A stretch of 64,000 nucleotides of DNA from Hyphomicrobium sp. CS1BSMeth3 (lineage in GTDB: Bacteria > Pseudomonadota > Alphaproteobacteria > Rhizobiales > Hyphomicrobiaceae): contig NZ_FPEI01000006.1 of the NCBI RefSeq assembly GCF_900117415.1, positions 682,001-746,000 of the forward strand, given 5' to 3'. The position numbers and the translations under genes were made by a program. The notes under the pieces are model-generated. The model saw only the letters and a list, made by a program, of their open reading frames with translations. It had not been told where the DNA came from and ran no database searches. Position 1 is the first letter of the stretch. Each line of letters begins with the position of its first letter. Of this stretch, positions 28,753 through 36,796 are shown one piece after another.

Positions 28753-30474
28753 ATGGCCGAAGACGAATTCAAACCCAGGCTGGGTCGCCCGCGCGACACG
28801 CAATCAGCAAGCTTCCGCTATACGAGCGGCGTACTCGCCCGTGCGAGGAAAGAGGGACATCGCCGTGGGCAGCAATCAGGCAACACACTGCGGCTCAGTC
28901 CGCAGCGAGGGCTCGCCGCTGGCGCTATGGTGGCGGGAGGTCTGTACGCGCCCGGGACGCGTCGCGCCATCGTCAAGGCGCGCTATACGAAGCTCGATGG
29001 AGCCGCAGCGCATATGCGTTATATCCAGCGCGACGGCATCACCGCGGACGGTCACCCTGGACGACTCTATGACGCCACAGGTGATGATGCAGATGACAAG
29101 GCCTTCCTGCTGCGCTCGGAAGGCGACCCACACCAGTTTCGCTTCATCATCTCCGCAGAGGATAGTGCACGGCTGCCGGAGCTGAAGCCGATGATCCGCG
29201 ATCTCATGCAGCAGATGGAGACCGATCTCGGCGTAAAACTCGATTGGGTTGCTGTCGATCACTTCAACACCGGGCATCCGCACACGCATGTGGTGCTTCG
29301 CGGGCGCGACCAATCCGGACGTGATCTCATCCTTGCCCGGCAGTACATCAGCCATGGCGTGCGTGCGCGGGTGCAAGAACTCATGACCTTGGAGCTTGGA
29401 CCGGAGACTGATCTAGAACGCTTCCGCAAGCTGGTGAACGAAGTTGGCCAGGAACGCCTGACGCGCCTCGATCGATCTTTGCTCGCGAAATCGAAAGACA
29501 ATGTGCTCGCCGTCACGGCCAGGCATGAACGAGATCCAAGCCGCCACGCGATGCGCATGGGCCGGCTGAAAAACCTCGAACGACTTGGGCTGGCCGAGGA
29601 ACGGCAACGCGGCATCTGGGTGCTCGACCCGCAACTGGAGCCGAAACTGCGGCAACTCGGCGATCGCGCCGACAAGTACAAGATGATGCATCAGGCGCTC
29701 AAGGCTGCCGGGATCGAGCGTCAACCTGGACAGCTCGCGGTGTTTGAGAAAGGCGAACGCAATACGGCCGTGGTTGGGCGCGTAGTTGGTGTCGGGCTCG
29801 TCGACGAGATCACGGACCGGCAGTACGTTGTCGTCGACGGCGTCGACGGCCGCATACATTATGCGGAGCTCGGACGTCGCTCTGCGGAGGCGGCACCCCA
29901 AGCAGGTATGATCGTTCGTCTGAGCACGGACCGTATAGAGGGGCGTCCGCAGTATGCATCGCGCATCGAGGTTTTGTCACCGGCTGATCTGCTCGGGCAG
30001 ACGACTTATATCGGCCCGACGTGGCTGGATGAGGTCATCGCAAGCAAGGAGCGCCTGGTAACGCGAAGCAGCGGCTTTGGGGCCGAAGTGGAGCGCCTAA
30101 TGGTTGCGCGCGCCCAATGGTTGGTTGATCAGCAGTTGGCAGAACGATCTCAGGAGGGTGAGGTGCGGCTCAGGCCAAGCGCGCTCGCAAAGCTTCGCGG
30201 AGAGGAGTTCCAGCGCCTCGCCGCTGGGCTCGTGCGACAGTATGGTGTGCCGGTGGCCCCAGTTGTCCAAGGCGTCGCCTTCGGAGGTATCTACGAACGC
30301 GCGATTGTCACCCCGACCGCCAAGCTCGCAGTCATCCGCAGCGAGACGGCGGTGACGCTGGCACCTTGGCGCCCGTCGCTCGAACCAATGCGCGGTCAAC
30401 GCGTGCACGGGATCGTCCACCAAATGCGTGTGGCGTGGAGGCAGGATTTAGGGCGAGGAATGCCGGAACGCTGA
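28753..30474 (+). CDS. Relaxase / mobilization nuclease with DUF3363
   Basis: 573 aa from the ATG at 28753, which has GAGGAG upstream; the frame is open from 28522. The N-terminal relaxase domain has HMRYIQRDG (about 87-95) and HFNTGHPHTH (170-179), the His-hydrophobe-His metal site of VirD2/TraI-type relaxases. The C-terminal half (DUF3363) ends with TLAPWRPSLEPMRGQ, matching the family's end, so the gene looks complete. It would nick at oriT and lead the strand during transfer. The coupling protein TraG, normally next, is missing: a DUF6881 gene and an IS fragment follow instead. Confidence 0.9.
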   Translation: MAEDEFKPRLGRPRDTQSASFRYTSGVLARARKEGHRRGQQSGNTLRLSPQRGLAAGAMVAGGLYAPGTRRAIVKARYTKLDGAAAHMRYIQRDGITADGHPGRLYDATGDDADDKAFLLRSEGDPHQFRFIISAEDSARLPELKPMIRDLMQQMETDLGVKLDWVAVDHFNTGHPHTHVVLRGRDQSGRDLILARQYISHGVRARVQELMTLELGPETDLERFRKLVNEVGQERLTRLDRSLLAKSKDNVLAVTARHERDPSRHAMRMGRLKNLERLGLAEERQRGIWVLDPQLEPKLRQLGDRADKYKMMHQALKAAGIERQPGQLAVFEKGERNTAVVGRVVGVGLVDEITDRQYVVVDGVDGRIHYAELGRRSAEAAPQAGMIVRLSTDRIEGRPQYASRIEVLSPADLLGQTTYIGPTWLDEVIASKERLVTRSSGFGAEVERLMVARAQWLVDQQLAERSQEGEVRLRPSALAKLRGEEFQRLAAGLVRQYGVPVAPVVQGVAFGGIYERAIVTPTAKLAVIRSETAVTLAPWRPSLEPMRGQRVHGIVHQMRVAWRQDLGRGMPER

Positions 30475-30592
30475 AACGAGAGCAGAGTACTGCCCCGTCA
30501 GCGCGTTCACCTGGCCTAAGCTTGTCTAGGGCCGTAAACTCATAAACGCAGGTAGAATTGGCAAACGTCATTGGACGCGTCATGCTCTCAGT

Positions 30593-30910
30593 ATGAGCGA
30601 ACATACTTACATTCGAGTGCAATGGCTTCATGGTTTGCAAGATGAGCCAGTTGAGCTTTGGAGCGAGCTGGACAAGGAGCGCTTTGAGACGCGGAAGCTA
30701 GAGGTTTTCCGCAATGGTGCAGTGGGATACGCGAGCGCGAGCGAAGCCGTTGAAGGCACAATGTTGGGCACAGTCCCCGTTCCTTCACTGGCTGAGATTG
30801 CTGCTGACAGCCAATTCCGGCCGGAGGAGATTCCCCAGTCCGAGTTCGAGAATCGCTGGCTCACCCGGCGGTGCCGCTCATGCGAGCTCGCCTTCCCAGC
30901 CATCGTCTGA
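30593..30910 (+). CDS. DUF6881-like hypothetical protein
   Basis: 105 aa. The pattern YIRVQWLHGLQDEPVELWSEL, RKLEVFRNGAVGYAS and GTMLGTVPVPSLAEI matches a small widespread family (DUF6881) of unknown function, sometimes next to toxin-immunity or mobile genes. In the family the protein usually ends soon after the ISxxEFExxW segment; here 18 additional residues with two cysteines (RRCRSC) follow, perhaps from fusion to foreign sequence at a recombination point just before the IS fragment. Confidence 0.65.
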   Translation: MSEHTYIRVQWLHGLQDEPVELWSELDKERFETRKLEVFRNGAVGYASASEAVEGTMLGTVPVPSLAEIAADSQFRPEEIPQSEFENRWLTRRCRSCELAFPAIV

Positions 30911-30956
30911 TTGATCGTCGGCATTGGCTGATATGACGTAACCGCCGTCGAGTGGT

Positions 30957-31128
30957 TTGCGATCGATTTGCATTACCGACCCAAGTGCGCAGTATCCCAC
31001 GGATGAATGGCCGACTTATGCAAACGGCGTCTTCTGGGCTCTGCGGTCGGGTGCGCCATGGCTCGATCTGCCAGGGCGTTATGGCCCACACACCACCTGG
31101 TACAATCGATTTTTCCGATGGCGCATCG
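30957..31128 (+). pseudogene. IS5-family transposase fragment (DUF4096)
   Basis: One frame reads NGVFWALRSGAPWLDLPGRYG followed by HTTWYNRFFRWR, the conserved N-terminal helix-turn-helix region (DUF4096) of IS5-type transposases. Only about 45 codons of similarity remain; the catalytic DDE domain and terminal inverted repeats are absent, so it is a remnant. It sits at the right border of the mobile-element segment, next to the TonB-type genes. Confidence 0.75.
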
Positions 31129-31178
31129 AAGTCACCTCCGCAAGATCTGACAGCTCCACAGCCCCCCCAGCGGGAACC

Positions 31179-32048
31179 TCAATCCGGTCGGACCCCAACC
31201 AATGAGATCGTCACGTCGATGTCGCCGGAGAAACGGACGGCTATGTCAGGTGGCGGGCAATAGGGGTGCGAGCGCTCGATGGCGGCAAGAACCGCATCGT
31301 CCAGTCTGTGATCTCCGCTGCTGACAACGATGCTGCGTGAAATGAGAGTTCCAGTCGGTGCCACTTTGAGTCTCACCCGCACTTGTCCACGCATCCAGGA
31401 CGGATTCTCGGTTTTCATGTACGCAACAACCTGTTCTGAGAGGTAGCGATGGTAAGTGTCCTCGGCTGTCTTCGCTTCATCAGATAGAGCGCGATGGCCG
31501 CTCCTCAAGCGATCCTCTGCCTCCCAGCTCTGACTTGTCTTCGGATAGGACAGGTCACGCATCGGGTTGGACGACAGCCGCAATTCACGTTGAATAGAAA
31601 GCTCGGTTCGCCTGTCTAATGCACGACCGGCGCAGGCAATGTCATATGCGTCCATCGTATCGAGGATCTCGCTGGCAATGCTCAACGAGCTCTCGTCAAT
31701 GCCGCTCATGCGCAGGGCACGACGGAACCGGCGTTCGGCATCGCTTCTCTCTGCGCGGTGCTTGTCAGCCGCACGCTTGAGAGCGACGATGGTCCGAATC
31801 TGCTCGAGGCTCACTTTGCGCTTCGCGTTTCGTTCGACGAAAATCTTAATCTTAGCGGCTTGTCGCATGCACCATGTGATCTGCGCGCGCGACAACCGTG
31901 GAGCACCGATCAAGGCCTCGCCAAGAGGCACACCCTCCATACTCGTCTGCGGGCACGTTGCGGTCGTTTGTGATCGGGCGCCAGTAACCGGCCCGACTAA
32001 CGCCAAGGCCGTGTAAAGTACGATGAGAGGCAGGTGCCGCTGCCGCAC
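31179..32048 (-). CDS. Secreted TonB C-terminal-domain protein
   Basis: 289 aa from a GTG at 32048 that gives a clean signal peptide (LPLIVLYTALALVGPVTGARS); the frame is open to 32135, so the start is uncertain. The middle (about 60-190) is helical and charged with paired cysteines. The last 90 residues have the TonB/TolA C-terminal fold pattern (VRVRLKVAPTGTLISRSIV then DDAVLAAIERS-HPYCPPP). Unlike true TonB it has no proline-rich spacer and its hydrophobic segment looks cleavable. It is divergent from the STN-TonB gene and separated from the IS fragment by 50 bases. It may bind partners in the periplasm. Confidence 0.75.
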   Translation of the reverse strand: MRQRHLPLIVLYTALALVGPVTGARSQTTATCPQTSMEGVPLGEALIGAPRLSRAQITWCMRQAAKIKIFVERNAKRKVSLEQIRTIVALKRAADKHRAERSDAERRFRRALRMSGIDESSLSIASEILDTMDAYDIACAGRALDRRTELSIQRELRLSSNPMRDLSYPKTSQSWEAEDRLRSGHRALSDEAKTAEDTYHRYLSEQVVAYMKTENPSWMRGQVRVRLKVAPTGTLISRSIVVSSGDHRLDDAVLAAIERSHPYCPPPDIAVRFSGDIDVTISLVGVRPD

Positions 32049-32357
32049 CTCGCCACGAGACACGCAACCGGGATCGCCCACTCGAGCACAATCGCCCGGC
32101 TGCACTGGCACCCACCATTGGTCTCTTGACCACATACTCTCAATGAACAGACGTCTCGAGACGCATCGTTGCGCAATACGCTTCAGAAAAAATCGTCAAA
32201 AGCGGGCGTCGCATATTGAGAAATGGCCGACACACCGCCAACGGAAGATCCGAGCGAGGCTGGCGGGTGCGGCGCGGCATTTCAGCAGCCGACATCATAG
32301 TGTTGCATTCAGGCGCTTCTTATGTCGCGGGGTGGATAAGTCATCTGCGTTGAGCCC
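32049..32357. promoter_or_regulatory. Divergent intergenic region between two TonB-type genes
   Basis: 309 bases with no supported gene beyond the possible N-terminal extension of the minus-strand gene to 32135. It should carry promoters for both directions. I see an A-rich patch (AGAAAAAATCGTC) near 32185-32200 but no confident boxes. Confidence 0.4.
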
Positions 32358-33122
32358 ATGTCTGCACTCTTGCTTCACGGTCACGATCAAGTCCGGAAGC
32401 TGCCCGCGACGCGCTCGCCCCGGCGCATCCGGCTCCCACACATCTTTGTTCTGACCATCCTCATTCTGGGTCTCCTCGCCACAGGCCGTGCCGTGACACA
32501 GGAAGGGAGAGCCGCTCCCAAACGCGACGCCATCGCATTCCAGATCCCGCGCCAGCCACTGCCTATGGCGCTGCAGGCCTACAGCAGAGCCAGTGGCGTC
32601 GATGTGTTCTACGAGAGTCATGTGGCTGCCGGTCTGGAATCGACGCCGGTTGAAGGCGCTCTGTCACCGGAGGCCGCCCTGCGGGCTCTCCTGGCTGGAA
32701 CCGATTTGACGGTGACCTATACCCGCAACGACGCCATCACGTTGTCACTGCCAGTAAGCGACATCCTCCCGCCGACCAGTCCGCTGGGGGACACCGACCT
32801 CGAACTTGACACGCTGCGCGTCACCCCTGGAGAGCGGGTGGATGGGACCGAGCTCCGCGAGTTCCGTGAGATTGCTCAGGCTGACATAGAGGCGGCCCTG
32901 CGCAAGAACACGCGCACACGGGCAGGCAACTATCGCGCTCAGGTGCGCCTCTGGGTGGACCCGTCACGGACCGTGCGCAAAGCTGAGCTGTCACAGTCGA
33001 CGGGGGATGCCGAGCGCGACGCGCGCATCACCACCCTTCTGCAGGGTTTGCAGTTGCGCCGCACGCCGCCCAGAAATGCGCCGCAACCAGTCCGCGTCGT
33101 CATTGTCGTCCGGTCGCTCTAG
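32358..33122 (+). CDS. STN-domain and TonB C-terminal-domain fusion protein
   Basis: 254 aa. A membrane or signal segment lies at about 28-45. Residues about 58-130 form an STN (secretin/TonB N-terminal) domain: FQIPRQPLPMALQAYSRASG, then SPEAALRALLAGTDLTVTY. Residues about 170-254 form a TonB-type C-terminal domain (RAQVRLWVDPSRTVRKAEL, STGDAERDARI). In classical cell-surface signalling the STN domain is the N-terminal plug extension of a FecA-type receptor and talks to FecR. Here it is joined to a TonB-like domain, with a sigma factor and FecR just downstream, so it probably sits between energy transduction and signalling. No receptor is seen in the window. Confidence 0.82.
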   Translation: MSALLLHGHDQVRKLPATRSPRRIRLPHIFVLTILILGLLATGRAVTQEGRAAPKRDAIAFQIPRQPLPMALQAYSRASGVDVFYESHVAAGLESTPVEGALSPEAALRALLAGTDLTVTYTRNDAITLSLPVSDILPPTSPLGDTDLELDTLRVTPGERVDGTELREFREIAQADIEAALRKNTRTRAGNYRAQVRLWVDPSRTVRKAELSQSTGDAERDARITTLLQGLQLRRTPPRNAPQPVRVVIVVRSL

Positions 33123-33135
33123 AACGGACGGGCCG

Positions 33136-33822
33136 ATGGCAGAAGAAGAGCCCAACGATCTGGATCGTCCGGTTGCTGCCGGACCAACAGGTGAGCTCCT
33201 GCGCCTGGCAATCGTCTCGGCTATCGCTGTAGTTCTCTTGGCCGGTGGCGTCTATTGGCTGCACCGCATTCCCTCTCGCCCGATGAGCAAGGACGCCGGG
33301 GCCACAGTACAAGTGCGGCTCATGCCGGCTGAAATCCCAACCCCATTTCCCGCAGCGACGCCTGCAGAAGTGCCAGGCCTGAAGACAGGACGCGAACGCT
33401 CGGACGATGCCACACGAGATGTCGAGCCCCAGCATGTCGCGCCGGTTCCATCGGAGCTTCCTGATCAGCCACGACCACCGACGGTGCCACAGGTTTCTCC
33501 TCGCGCTAAAGCCGCCCACCGCCCCTCTTCTGAGGAGGCACTCAGGTTTCAGCAGACGCTCCGGCGACACATCGCGAGGTTTCAGCGCTATCCTGCCGAA
33601 GCCCGGCAGGCTCGCATGGAAGGGACGGTGCACGTTGTTTTCCGCCTTCGCCGCGACGGGACCGTCGCTGACGTCTGGTTGAAGTCACCCTCCGGCCGAG
33701 CTCTTCTCGATCGCGAGGCACTCGAGACCATTCGACGTGCGGAGCCGATGCCGGTGATCCCCACCGAGCTGCCCGATCAGCTCAACATTCTGTTGCCGAT
33801 CGCCTTCGACGTGCCTAAGTGA
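33136..33822 (+). CDS. Energy transducer TonB
   Basis: 228 aa, ATG 14 bases after the stop of the STN-TonB gene. A short cytoplasmic N-terminus precedes one membrane helix (IVSAIAVVLLAGGVYWL), a Pro/Glu/Ala-rich periplasmic spacer, and a TonB C-terminal domain with RFQRYPAEARQARMEGTVHVVF and the typical RRDGTVADVWLKSPSG motif. This is the classical TonB layout, and the YP-box (QRYPAEA) is present. It would carry proton-motive energy from an ExbB-ExbD complex to an outer-membrane partner. Confidence 0.9.
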   Translation: MAEEEPNDLDRPVAAGPTGELLRLAIVSAIAVVLLAGGVYWLHRIPSRPMSKDAGATVQVRLMPAEIPTPFPAATPAEVPGLKTGRERSDDATRDVEPQHVAPVPSELPDQPRPPTVPQVSPRAKAAHRPSSEEALRFQQTLRRHIARFQRYPAEARQARMEGTVHVVFRLRRDGTVADVWLKSPSGRALLDREALETIRRAEPMPVIPTELPDQLNILLPIAFDVPK

Positions 33823-34038
33823 CCGACCAGTTCCAACGGTCAGAACCGAAGCATCAGCTTCGTTAGCGTTGCTCTCCTCTGGACATCTCTGCGGTCGGTG
33901 CCGGGTGCACAACAACGGCAGTGTTGCTTTCGCCACAGCCCGGCATCGATCTCATGCGAGATGAGCAGACGACAGAGGGAATGGGCGCTTAACCGAAGCT
34001 TGTGTCACAGTTGTGTAAAGCACGAGCGTTACGAGCAA

Positions 34039-34647
34039 ATGCCGGTGGGCAACGCCCTGCCAGAACGTGTGTTTGCGTGTGGGGGCGCAGCGAACGTGTC
34101 TGAAGCTGATCGAGCAGCGCTGCGGGAGCTTCTCGTTGCCAACTACACCTCGCTGAGCCAGCGACTGGCGCGGCGGCTAGGCTCCGCCGAAAGTGCCAGC
34201 GAGGCCTTGCAGGACGCCTATCTGCGTCTGCACAAAGGCCCGGAACTTGGGCCAATCCGCAGCCCGAAGGAATACTTGTTCCGGATCGCCCTCAACATTG
34301 CGACGGACCGTCGACGCGCCGAAGCGCGCAAGCTGACGAGCGGCGAGGTCGACGCACTCCTCAATGTGGCCGACGACGCACCCGATCCGGAACGTACGGC
34401 CGAAGCCAAATCTGAGCTGCGGGCGCTCGAGCAGGCACTTGCCGAGCTACCTGAGCGCCGCCGGGCCATATTTGTTGCTGCATTGGTGGAGAATGTGCCA
34501 CGTCGCGATCTTGCGCGGCGCTATAATATTAGTGTCCGCACGGTCGACTTCGAGGTGCAGCGGGCGTTGGAGCATGGTCTGCGCCGATTGCAGGAAAGTC
34601 GCGATGCCGGATTCGGGTCCGCCCCTCCCGAATCGTCTACGGAATAA
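34039..34647 (+). CDS. ECF-type RNA polymerase sigma factor, FecI-like
   Basis: 202 aa from the ATG at 34039; the frame continues up to 33898 without a better start. Region 2 (about 25-100) has LVANYTSLSQRLARRLGSAESASEALQDAYLRL, split here by inference into its helices, and region 4 (about 135-185) has LPERRRAIFVAALV and SVRTVDFEVQRALE. It is followed by FecR, forming the standard sigma/anti-sigma pair of cell-surface signalling. Likely targets are genes in this surface locus. A shortened paralogue lacking region 2 lies at 51016. Confidence 0.88.
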   Translation: MPVGNALPERVFACGGAANVSEADRAALRELLVANYTSLSQRLARRLGSAESASEALQDAYLRLHKGPELGPIRSPKEYLFRIALNIATDRRRAEARKLTSGEVDALLNVADDAPDPERTAEAKSELRALEQALAELPERRRAIFVAALVENVPRRDLARRYNISVRTVDFEVQRALEHGLRRLQESRDAGFGSAPPESSTE

Positions 34648-34710
34648 AGATGTGCCATCGGTACGAGACGGTCGGACCGAAATGGTGCGGCGAGGGAGAC
34701 GCATTGGCTC

Positions 34711-35682
34711 GTGACGGAACCTGCTAACCAGCCGCCGGATCAGGATCCTCTTACCCGCGAGGCGATCGCCTGGGTCACGCGTTTGACGTCCGGCGAGGCC
34801 ACGACAGTCGACGCGGAAGAGCTGAAGCTGTGGCGCGCCCAGAGCCCGGAGCATGAGGCCGCCTTCAAGCGTGCTGCCAAACTTTGGCGCGACTTCGGTC
34901 AGGTCGCTGCGCAGCACGTTGCGGCCCGGCGGCGCTTTGCGGTTTCCCCCATCTTGGCGCGCCGCGCCTTCATCGGTGGTGCTGCCACCGCAGCGGCAGC
35001 ATCCGTCGCCTATGCCGTTGTCAACCCTCCCCTTGGATTGTGGCCCTCCCTGAGCGAGCTCACAGCCGATCACCGCACCGGCAAAGGTGAGCAAGGGCGC
35101 ATTGCCCTCAATCCGGAAATAGCTATCGAGCTCAGCACGCTGACCAGCGTCACTGTGCGGTCGACGGCAGAGCAGCCGCGCATCGAGCTGATCTCTGGCG
35201 AGGCCGCAATCACCTCCAACATCAAGGCGGCACACCCCCTCGTGGTTGTTGCGGCCAGCGGTCGCATCACGGCCCACCAGGCGAGCTTCAACGCCCGCTG
35301 CATAGACGGACTAGTCTCCGTCACATGTCTTTCCGGAACGGTAGACGTGCAGCAAGATGCAAAGCGTGTTCTTCTACGTCCTGGCCAGCAGGTTGCCTAC
35401 TCGTCCACAGGACTTGAGCCCGTGAAAGACGTCGATGCTGTGGAGACGACCTCCTGGCGGTCGGGGCTGTTGATCTTTCGGGACAAACCGCTCGCTAGCG
35501 TGATCGAGGAAATCAACCGCTATCGCCAGGGGCGTATCGTCGTGACGAACGCCGACTTGGGACGGCGCGTCGTGAACGCTACTTTTCGGCGCGACCAGCT
35601 CGACACTGTGATCACGCAGGTGCAGCAGCTGTTCGGCGCCAAGGTCACCTATCTGCCCGCGGGCGTCACCTTGCTCAGCTGA
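34711..35682 (+). CDS. FecR-family sigma regulator
   Basis: 323 aa starting at GTG. An N-terminal cytoplasmic DUF4880 sigma-binding region (AIAWVTRLTSGEATTVDAEE, FKRAAKLWRDF) precedes a hydrophobic segment at about 88-105 introduced by RRAFIGGAATAAAA, a twin-arginine-like pattern. The periplasmic FecR domain follows (RIALNPEIAIELS, LISGEAAI), and the last 75 residues look like an STN-type domain (LLIFRDKPLASVIEEINRY). It should hold the sigma factor and receive a signal from the periplasm, perhaps from the STN-TonB protein. Confidence 0.88.
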   Translation: MTEPANQPPDQDPLTREAIAWVTRLTSGEATTVDAEELKLWRAQSPEHEAAFKRAAKLWRDFGQVAAQHVAARRRFAVSPILARRAFIGGAATAAAASVAYAVVNPPLGLWPSLSELTADHRTGKGEQGRIALNPEIAIELSTLTSVTVRSTAEQPRIELISGEAAITSNIKAAHPLVVVAASGRITAHQASFNARCIDGLVSVTCLSGTVDVQQDAKRVLLRPGQQVAYSSTGLEPVKDVDAVETTSWRSGLLIFRDKPLASVIEEINRYRQGRIVVTNADLGRRVVNATFRRDQLDTVITQVQQLFGAKVTYLPAGVTLLS

Positions 35683-35865
35683 GCGGAATGCTGCCACGGG
35701 CCGACAAGGCGCGTGGACTCTCAGCAACCACCACCAAATTTCTGAACGCTCAGATTCGCAATCACCGACTGCGAGACGTCAACGAATCAGAGCTGGGAGA
35801 CTCTGTTGTGGAGCTCGCTGGCTCGTGAGTTCGTGCAAGTGGCGTAGGCGTGGGGGTTCGTATCG

Positions 35866-36570
35866 ATGCGTCGTAGCGTATTGGCAATTGCCTGTTGTGT
35901 TCTGAGTTCGACGGTGACGTATGCAGGTGGCGGAGAGGATGTCCGCCCCTTCAGCTGGACCGGTTTCTATGGCGGTCTGCATGGTGGCTATTCAACGAAT
36001 TCCATCGACTGGGCCAATCCGGGGACGCCTGATCAGGATCTCGATGGCGGCATCTGGGGTGTCCAGGTCGGCTATCAATATCAGCTCACCAACCGCAGCG
36101 GTCTCGTGCTGGGCATTGAGACAGATGCCTCGTTCGGCAAGATGAGGACCATGGTGCGTGACGGCAATTACATCACCGAGTCGGGAGAGGTCGATGCGCT
36201 CGGCACTCTCCGCCTGCGTGTTGGCCTCGCTGCGGGCAGCTTCATGCCCTATGTGACGGCCGGTCTCCTGTGGGCACGCCTTGAGCAGGGTCAGATTTGC
36301 CCGGCGCCTGCAGCGGCGCCATTTGGATTCTGCAACACGCATGGCCCCTATGATGTCGGCAAGACTCAGATCAATACCGGATGGGTGATCGGTGGCGGTT
36401 TCGAGCACGCCATCTCTGAGCGCTGGTCGATCAAGGCCGAAGGCCTCTACGGCGACCTTGGTTCAACGAAGTACAAGCTCGGTCCCGACGGCAACGGAGA
36501 TCTCCTGCCATCGGGAGAGTTGAGCCATGATATGACATTGCTTCGCTTCGGCATTAACGCACGTTTTTAA
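35866..36570 (+). CDS. Outer-membrane beta-barrel protein (Omp25/porin-like)
   Basis: 234 aa. A signal peptide (residues 1-20, ending VTYA) precedes FSWTGFYGGLHGGYS, alternating amphipathic strands and a terminal phenylalanine (RFGINARF), the C-terminal signal recognised by the Bam complex. It belongs to the eight-stranded OmpA-like/Omp25 barrel type found in alphaproteobacteria. Two cysteines in a predicted loop may form a disulphide. A strong terminator follows. Its place between FecR and TpsB suggests it is part of the signalling or adhesin locus, though such proteins are often general. Confidence 0.88.
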   Translation: MRRSVLAIACCVLSSTVTYAGGGEDVRPFSWTGFYGGLHGGYSTNSIDWANPGTPDQDLDGGIWGVQVGYQYQLTNRSGLVLGIETDASFGKMRTMVRDGNYITESGEVDALGTLRLRVGLAAGSFMPYVTAGLLWARLEQGQICPAPAAAPFGFCNTHGPYDVGKTQINTGWVIGGGFEHAISERWSIKAEGLYGDLGSTKYKLGPDGNGDLLPSGELSHDMTLLRFGINARF

Positions 36571-36617
36571 ACAATGTCCCCCCTCAAGAGGGTCGATGGG
36601 TCCCCCAGACCACCTCA

Positions 36618-36643
36618 GGGCCGGCGAAAGCCGGCCCTTTTTT
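36618..36643 (+). terminator. Rho-independent terminator
   Basis: An eight-base perfect stem GGGCCGGC/GCCGGCCC with a GAAA tetraloop is directly followed by six T. It lies 47 bases after the stop of the outer-membrane barrel gene and closes the transcript before the TpsB gene, which therefore needs its own promoter. Confidence 0.93.
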
Positions 36644-36796
36644 GTGTGGCTTCCCGGCACCACCCACGGTCTGCGGCTTGAGAAAGTTGCGCGCTCAGAT
36701 TCGCGCCGGCCACCACCCCGACGTCTTGGGAAGTAGAGGCAGGCCGCGTCAAGCGTTGGACGATGCTGCTGTGTTTGTGCGGGGTGGGGGTGCGGG

